DNA of 64,000 nucleotides from Microvirga zambiensis WSM3693 (lineage in GTDB: Bacteria > Pseudomonadota > Alphaproteobacteria > Rhizobiales > Beijerinckiaceae), in NCBI RefSeq assembly GCF_016735695.1, contig NZ_JAERQD010000001.1:1-64000 (forward strand), read 5' to 3'. Shown here in pieces: positions 59,451-64,000 of the stretch. The position numbers were made by a program, and so were the translations under genes. The notes under the pieces were generated by a model that saw only the letters and a program-made list of their open reading frames with translations, was not told where the DNA came from and searched no databases. The first letter of the stretch is position 1. The number at the start of each line of letters is the position of its first letter.

Positions 59451-59454
<4 letters not shown>

Positions 59455-60122
59455 TCCGCCTCAGTTCCTGCGGGTTTCATAGTCGTGGGTTCGCCGGTCC
59501 CGTTTCCGAGGCCAGTTTGATCGGCGTCGGTGCCGCAAAAGGTGCGGTAACGATGCCAGCGGTTCAGAAAGCCGTCGCTCCCAGCGCCCGCGACGAGGGC
59601 AGCATGTATCACATGTGACCGGCCTAATGCCAAATCCAATTCGTCATTCGACAATTCTTGGATGACCGGAAAGCTAGATATTGCCTCGCCGAGGCGTTTA
59701 CGCAACTGGTTCGCCAATTTTCTTCGCCCATCTTCGGCCGCCTCTGCGGCGTGAATAAGGGCAACGACGGGCTTATCCGTGATGGCCGACTCGACCTTGA
59801 AGAAGCCCGTGATCACCGAGCCGGCCTTGTTGGCGAGCGACAGGCCCTGGCGAAGGTCCTCCCGAAGGAGGTTCCCGATATCCGCGGCGAGGGTCTCCGA
59901 CGCCTTGGTCTCGGTCTTGAAGGCTCGTGAGAAGAGGCGACGTTTAGCCGCCTCCTCCACCTTGTCGTAGCGGGCCGTGACCCAGACGCCGCGGCCCGGC
60001 AGCTTGTGCCGGAGGTCGGGCACGACCTGATTGTCGGGCCCGAGGACGAAGCGGATCAGTCCCGCGGGGCTTTGAGCCTCGCGGGTGACGATGCAGGTGC
60101 GCTCCGGTTCATGCCGCGGCAC
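59451..60122 (-). CDS. YlxR (DUF448) RNA-binding protein with L7Ae-like C-terminus
   Basis: A 223-residue protein. The N-terminal DUF448 part ([24 protein letters not shown], then [24 protein letters not shown]) precedes a C-terminal part with [19 protein letters not shown], reminiscent of the L7Ae fold, a fusion typical for alphaproteobacteria. GTG 60122, preceded by GAGCGAGG, fits best; a start at 60206 would overlap nusA. Between nusA and infB, its usual place; linked to RNA metabolism, role unsettled. Confidence 0.9.
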
Positions 60123-60153
60123 GGGTGCTGACCTCGCTCCATCATAGCCGGTT

Positions 60154-61773
60154 TTAAGACGGCTGAGCTTCGGTCTCGGCCTCTTCGGCCGATCCCTCGG
60201 TCTCAACGATCTCTTCCGGCTGCTCGATCCATCCCGCCTTCACGCGGGCGGCCATGATCATGTTCTCGGCATCGGCGCGGGAAACGTCGAAACCGTCCAG
60301 CGCCCCCTTGTAACGGGTCGCCTCCGGACCGCGTCCCTCCGTCCAGCCGACGAGATCGTCGGTGGCGCAGCCGGCCAGATCCTCGAGATTCTTGATGTCG
60401 TTCTCGCCGAAGGCCACCAGCATGGCGGTGGTGACGCCGTCGATATCCTTCAGGTCGTCGTCGACGCCGAGCTCCTTGCGGCGGGCCTCGTTCTCGGCCT
60501 CGATGCGGGAAAGGTATTCCTGGGCGCGGCTCTGGATCTCGGCGGCGGTGTCCTCGTCGAAGCCCTCGATGGAGGCCACTTCGCCGGAATCCACATAGGC
60601 GATTTCCTCGACCGAGCGGAAGCCTTCCGATGCGAGGAGCTGGCCCACCACCTCGTCCACGTCGAGGGCGTTCATGAACAGCTCGGTGCGCTCGGCGAAT
60701 TCCTTCTGACGGCGCTCGGATTCCTCGGCTTCCGTGAGGATGTCGATGTCCCAGCCGGTGAGCTGGGAGGCGAGGCGCACGTTCTGGCCGCGGCGGCCGA
60801 TGGCGAGGGAGAGCTGATCGTCCGGCACCACCACCTCGATGCGGTCGGCCTCCTCGTCGAGCACGACCTTGACCACTTCCGCGGGCTGGAGCGCGTTGAC
60901 GATGAAGGTCGCCTGATCCTGCGACCAGGGGATGATGTCGATCTTCTCGCCCTGGAGCTCGCCGACCACCGCCTGGACGCGGGAGCCGCGCATGCCGACG
61001 CAGGCGCCGACGGGATCGATCGAGGAATCGCGCGAGGAGACGGCGATCTTGGCGCGGGAGCCCGGATCGCGGGCGACGGCCTGGACCGTGACGATGCCGT
61101 CGTAGATCTCCGGCACTTCGGAAGCGAAGAGCTTCGCCATGAACTGCGGATGCGTGCGCGACAGGAAGATCTGGGGCCCGCGGGCCTCGCGGCGCACGTC
61201 GAAGAGATAGGCGCGGATGCGGTCGCCCGGGCGGAAGGTCTCGCGCGGGATGAGCTCGTCGCGGCGGATGATCGCCTCGCCGCGGCCGAGATCGACGATC
61301 ACGTTGCCGTATTCGACGCGCTTGACCGCGCCGTTCACGATCTCGCCGATGCGGTCCTTGTATTCCTGGTACTGGCGGTCGCGCTCGGCGTCGCGCACCT
61401 TCTGCACGATCACCTGCTTGGCCGACTGGGCGGCGATGCGGCCGAAATCGAAGGGCGGCAGGGTATCGGCGATCACGTCGCCCACCTGGGCCGCCGGGTT
61501 GTGGCGGGTGCGGGCCTCGGACAGGGTGATCTCGCGGGAATCGTTCTCCACAGCGCCGTCATCGACCACGAGGAGGTGCCGCGCCAGGCGCAGTTCGCCG
61601 GTCTTGGAATTGATCTCCGCGTGGATGTCGGTCTCGGCGCCGTAGCGGGACCGGGCAGCCTTGGCGATGGCATCCGCCATGGCGTCGAGGACGATCTGCT
61701 TGTCGATCACCTTCTCGCGGGCGACCGCATCGGCGATCTGCAAGAGTTCAAGCCTGTTGGCGCTGATAGCCAT
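60154..61773 (-). CDS. nusA: Transcription termination/antitermination factor NusA
   Basis: A 539-residue RNA-polymerase-associated protein. N-terminal polymerase-binding domain ([26 protein letters not shown]), S1 domain, KH1/KH2 region ([29 protein letters not shown] and [23 protein letters not shown]), and two acidic C-terminal repeats ([23 protein letters not shown], then [25 protein letters not shown]). Order rimP-nusA-ylxR-infB is universal. Confidence 0.98.
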   Translation of the reverse strand: MAISANRLELLQIADAVAREKVIDKQIVLDAMADAIAKAARSRYGAETDIHAEINSKTGELRLARHLLVVDDGAVENDSREITLSEARTRHNPAAQVGDVIADTLPPFDFGRIAAQSAKQVIVQKVRDAERDRQYQEYKDRIGEIVNGAVKRVEYGNVIVDLGRGEAIIRRDELIPRETFRPGDRIRAYLFDVRREARGPQIFLSRTHPQFMAKLFASEVPEIYDGIVTVQAVARDPGSRAKIAVSSRDSSIDPVGACVGMRGSRVQAVVGELQGEKIDIIPWSQDQATFIVNALQPAEVVKVVLDEEADRIEVVVPDDQLSLAIGRRGQNVRLASQLTGWDIDILTEAEESERRQKEFAERTELFMNALDVDEVVGQLLASEGFRSVEEIAYVDSGEVASIEGFDEDTAAEIQSRAQEYLSRIEAENEARRKELGVDDDLKDIDGVTTAMLVAFGENDIKNLEDLAGCATDDLVGWTEGRGPEATRYKGALDGFDVSRADAENMIMAARVKAGWIEQPEEIVETEGSAEEAETEAQPS

Positions 61774-61785
61774 CGAGGTCGCTCC

Positions 61786-62415
61786 TTAATTCGGTTTCTT
61801 CTGATCGGACGGGTCCTGCGGCTCGTCGGGCGCGTCGACCATATCCGTGTCTTCGTCAAGATCGTCCGTGGTCGGCGCGGTTCCCCGGCGCAACGATTCA
61901 CGGATCAGCTCATCGGTGAGAACGAGATGCGCCTCGCCGAGATCCGTCAGCGGCACGCGGGCGATAGGCTCGAGGCCTTCCTTCACGTCCGGCAGCTCGA
62001 TCACGAGCTTCCCGTCCTCCACGCCCCGGAGGAAGCCGCGGAAACGCTTGCGGCCCTCCAGCGGAACGGCCATCTCGACCTTGGCCTCATAGCCGCCCCA
62101 GCGCTCGAAGTCGCTGGCGCGCACCAGCGGGCGGTCGATGCCCGGCGAGGAGATTTCCAGGTGATAGGCCGTCGCGATCGGATCCTCAAGATCGAGCACC
62201 GGCGAAATCGCCCGGCTCACGGTCTCGCAATCGCTCACGGACATGGTGCCGTCCGGCCTCTCGGCCATGATCTGCACGGTGCATCCGTTCGCGCCCGTGA
62301 CACGCACCCGCACGAGATTGAACCCGAGATCTTCGATCACAGGCTCGACGATCGCCGCCACACGGGCAGCGACGCCGTTCTCCGTAATCAGCCGCTTGTC
62401 GCGTTCGTTTGTCAT
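61786..62415 (-). CDS. rimP: Ribosome maturation factor RimP
   Basis: A 209-residue 30S assembly factor. [57 protein letters not shown] are diagnostic. A C-terminal acidic extension ([15 protein letters not shown]) is longer than in E. coli RimP (150 residues). ATG 62415 follows GGAGAG. An intrinsic terminator-like hairpin lies only 30 nt upstream. Confidence 0.96.
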   Translation of the reverse strand: MTNERDKRLITENGVAARVAAIVEPVIEDLGFNLVRVRVTGANGCTVQIMAERPDGTMSVSDCETVSRAISPVLDLEDPIATAYHLEISSPGIDRPLVRASDFERWGGYEAKVEMAVPLEGRKRFRGFLRGVEDGKLVIELPDVKEGLEPIARVPLTDLGEAHLVLTDELIRESLRRGTAPTTDDLDEDTDMVDAPDEPQDPSDQKKPN

Positions 62416-62445
62416 GGCTCTCCGACGCTCTGGCGTTCAAGCAAT

Positions 62446-62475
62446 AAAAAAGAGCGGACCCCGGGGGGCCCACTC
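62446..62475 (-). terminator. Terminator-like hairpin in the rimP leader
   Basis: On the minus strand a 10-bp stem GAGTGGGCCC/GGGTCCGCTC (two G-U pairs) with loop CCCG, then six T. It ends 30 nt before the rimP start, too close for a full promoter to fit after it, so it may be an attenuator for the rimP-nusA-infB operon as well as the end of the trmB transcript. A GCAGC/GCTGC hairpin lies just upstream. Confidence 0.7.
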
Positions 62476-62583
62476 TCGACCAGCAGCTTGACGCTGCAAC
62501 CAGAGCTGACGTCGCAGATATACCGATTCAAGGCAAAAAAAGCAAGGGACCTGCAAAAGGCGGGTTTTCGGCGCCCTATCGGA

Positions 62584-63276
62584 TCAGATCCGGACGAAGG
62601 TCAGGTAGCTCGGCACCCGGCCCTCGCGGATCGCCTTGGCCTCGTAGCGGGTGCCCGGCCAGCCCTCATAGGGCTTGCGCCAATCGTCGGCGCGGGTGGC
62701 TGTCCAGCGGAAATGCCGGGAGCGATGGGCCCTTGTGAGAACCCAGCCGATATAATCGTCGATATCGCTCGCAAAGCGCAGCTCCGCTCCGGGCTTCATC
62801 ACGCGTGCAAGCGTCTCGAGCATCTCGTCCGAGACGAGGCGGCGCTTGCGCTGCCGGCGCTTCGGCCAGGGATCGGGATAGAGGATGTAGACGCGGTCGA
62901 AGGACGCATCGGGCAGGGTCGGCAGCAGGTCCGTGACGTCGTCGTCCCAGACGCGGATGTTGTCGAGACGCTCGTGCTCGATCACGGCCAGAAGCTTCGC
63001 CATGCCGTTCACGAAGGGCTCGCAGCCGACGATGTTGACGTCGCGATGGGTGCGGGCCTGAGCTGCCAGATGCTCGCCGCCGCCGAAGCCGATCTCGAGC
63101 CAGCTTTCCCGCGCGGCGCGGTTCGGGAACTGGCTGGGGAGGTCCTGGCCCGGAATCGCACGGATGGCGGGCAGCAGGTTCTGGATCAGCTCGTCCTGCC
63201 CGGCGCGCAGCTTCTTGCCTTTGCGGCGACCGAAGAAGGCACCGGCCCATTCGGAGGCTTCGCTCATCGGACGCAT
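62584..63276 (-). CDS. trmB: tRNA (guanine46-N7)-methyltransferase TrmB
   Basis: A 230-residue SAM methyltransferase. SAM motif LEIGFGGGEHLAAQA, and the family motif LYPDPWPKRRQRKRRLVS. The start at ATG 63276 gives RPMSEASEW; ATG 63267 is possible. A longer frame to 63360 would start in a hairpin and is unlikely. Separated from metK by a hairpin, probably the same transcript. Confidence 0.96.
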   Translation of the reverse strand: MRPMSEASEWAGAFFGRRKGKKLRAGQDELIQNLLPAIRAIPGQDLPSQFPNRAARESWLEIGFGGGEHLAAQARTHRDVNIVGCEPFVNGMAKLLAVIEHERLDNIRVWDDDVTDLLPTLPDASFDRVYILYPDPWPKRRQRKRRLVSDEMLETLARVMKPGAELRFASDIDDYIGWVLTRAHRSRHFRWTATRADDWRKPYEGWPGTRYEAKAIREGRVPSYLTFVRI

Positions 63277-63331
63277 GCTCCTGACAACATCACGACCCGG
63301 ATCATAAATAACCCGGCGCTTTATACATTGA

Positions 63332-63358
63332 GAGCCGGTCCCTTTCGGGAACCGGCTC
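63332..63358. terminator. Strong hairpin between metK and trmB
   Basis: GAGCCGGT/ACCGGCTC plus CCC/GGG with one bulged base and a TTTC loop, 11 bp. No T-tract on either strand, so it might only stabilise or process the transcript. Confidence 0.5.
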
Positions 63359-63411
63359 AACTTTAGGAATTCCCAGCGCCGCCGAAGGCAGGCTCGGCGG
63401 CCGGAACGCTT

Positions 63412-64000
63412 TTAGCGGAAGGCCGCCTTCAGACGATCGGCGAGGTCCGTGCGTTCCCAGGAGAAGCCGCCATCGGCCTGCGGCGTGCGGCCGAAATGGC
63501 CATAGGCCGAGGTGCGGGCATAGATCGGCCGGTTGAGGCCGAGATGGGTGCGGATGCCGCGCGGCGAGAGGTCCATGGCGTCCATGAGCACCGCCTCGAG
63601 CTTGCCCTCGTCCACCTTGCCGGTGCCGTGCAGGTCGACATAGATCGACAGGGGCTTGGCGACGCCGATGGCGTAGGAGAGCTGCAGGGTGCAGTTCTCG
63701 GCGAGGCCGGCTGCGACCACGTTCTTGGCAAGATAGCGGGCGGCATAGGCAGCCGAGCGGTCCACCTTGGTCGGATCCTTGCCCGAGAAGGCGCCGCCGC
63801 CATGCGGGGCCGCGCCGCCATAGGTGTCGACGATGATCTTGCGGCCGGTGAGGCCGCAATCGCCGTCGGGTCCGCCGATGACGAACTTTCCGGTGGGGTT
63901 CACGTGCCAGATCGTGTCGGCCGAGATCCAGCCGGACGGCAGCGTCTCGCGGATATAGGGCTCGACGATGGCGCGCACGTCGTCGGAGGACAGGGTCTCG
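63412..64000 (-). CDS. metK: S-adenosylmethionine synthetase, C-terminal part (partial)
   Basis: The window ends inside the gene; about 196 C-terminal residues are visible and the reading frame runs on at the edge. [19 protein letters not shown] is the second family signature with the ATP/Met-binding Lys, and [18 protein letters not shown] near the end are also typical. It makes SAM from ATP and methionine, the donor used by TrmB, which is next. Confidence 0.96.
   Translation of the reverse strand, partial: ETLSSDDVRAIVEPYIRETLPSGWISADTIWHVNPTGKFVIGGPDGDCGLTGRKIIVDTYGGAAPHGGGAFSGKDPTKVDRSAAYAARYLAKNVVAAGLAENCTLQLSYAIGVAKPLSIYVDLHGTGKVDEGKLEAVLMDAMDLSPRGIRTHLGLNRPIYARTSAYGHFGRTPQADGGFSWERTDLADRLKAAFR

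Overview
The window is a GC-rich chromosomal segment of an alphaproteobacterium, most likely Hyphomicrobiales (Rhizobiales). Gene content and order (ftsK-lolA-xth; leuS-lptE-holA; parBA-rsmG-mnmG-mnmE; rho; hemJ-hemE; ppsR-maf-aroE-coaE-dnaQ; secB-tim44-mltA-smr; the his cluster; hslVU; pnp-rpsO-truB-rbfA-infB-ylxR-nusA-rimP-trmB-metK) match that order. A genus such as Microvirga or Methylobacterium is only a guess from overall protein flavour. There are no rRNA or intact tRNA genes, no insertion sequences, no prophage and no CRISPR array.

The most important feature is a probable chromosomal replication origin between hemE and ppsR (about 30814-31212). This is the same gene context as the Caulobacter origin. 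It has two TTAA-N7-TTAA CtrA-type boxes, one perfect DnaA box (TTATCCACA), eight GANTC methylation sites in about 330 bp, and AT-rich stretches. Two perfect parS sites (TGTTTCACGTGAAACA) lie 10-12 kb to the left, beside parAB: one inside rsmG and one between mnmG and mnmE.

Layout. 1-4.4 kb: end of ftsK, lolA, xth and a chemotaxis receptor. 4.5-6.5 kb: a cyclic-nucleotide-binding-fold protein, an OmpR-type regulator and an L,D-transpeptidase-fold protein. 6.7-11.9 kb is more accessory: an ABC-F ATPase preceded by a small ORF and strong hairpins, a LysR regulator divergent from an aldo-keto reductase, a secreted unknown, and the PLP-homeostasis protein. 12-16.2 kb: leuS-lptE-holA. 16.6-23.2 kb: XRE regulator, then parB/parA/rsmG/mnmG/mnmE on the minus strand. 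23.3-27 kb: DUF255 protein, Lrp regulator and EamA transporter. 27.2-30.8 kb: rho, a flavin-split-barrel protein, hemJ, hemE. 31.3-40.1 kb: plus-strand housekeeping genes leading away from the origin. 40.2-45 kb: coaA and the histidine cluster. 45.2-51.8 kb: hslVU, an endonuclease III relative, a repeat-containing BA14K protein, RidA, a flavin-split-barrel protein, and a membrane adenylate cyclase with candidate haem-ligand and 2Fe-2S motifs. 52-64 kb: the minus-strand transcription/translation operons down to a partial metK.

Intergenic space is filled with at least four families of dispersed palindromic repeats: A (CTCATCCTGAGG type), B (GTCATGGCCGG type), C (GCATCGGACCC/GCACGATGCGC type) and D (GCATTTTC type). 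Several touch gene ends or starts and affect start-codon and stop-codon calls. Protein functions are assigned by motif and family recognition only; no database search was run.
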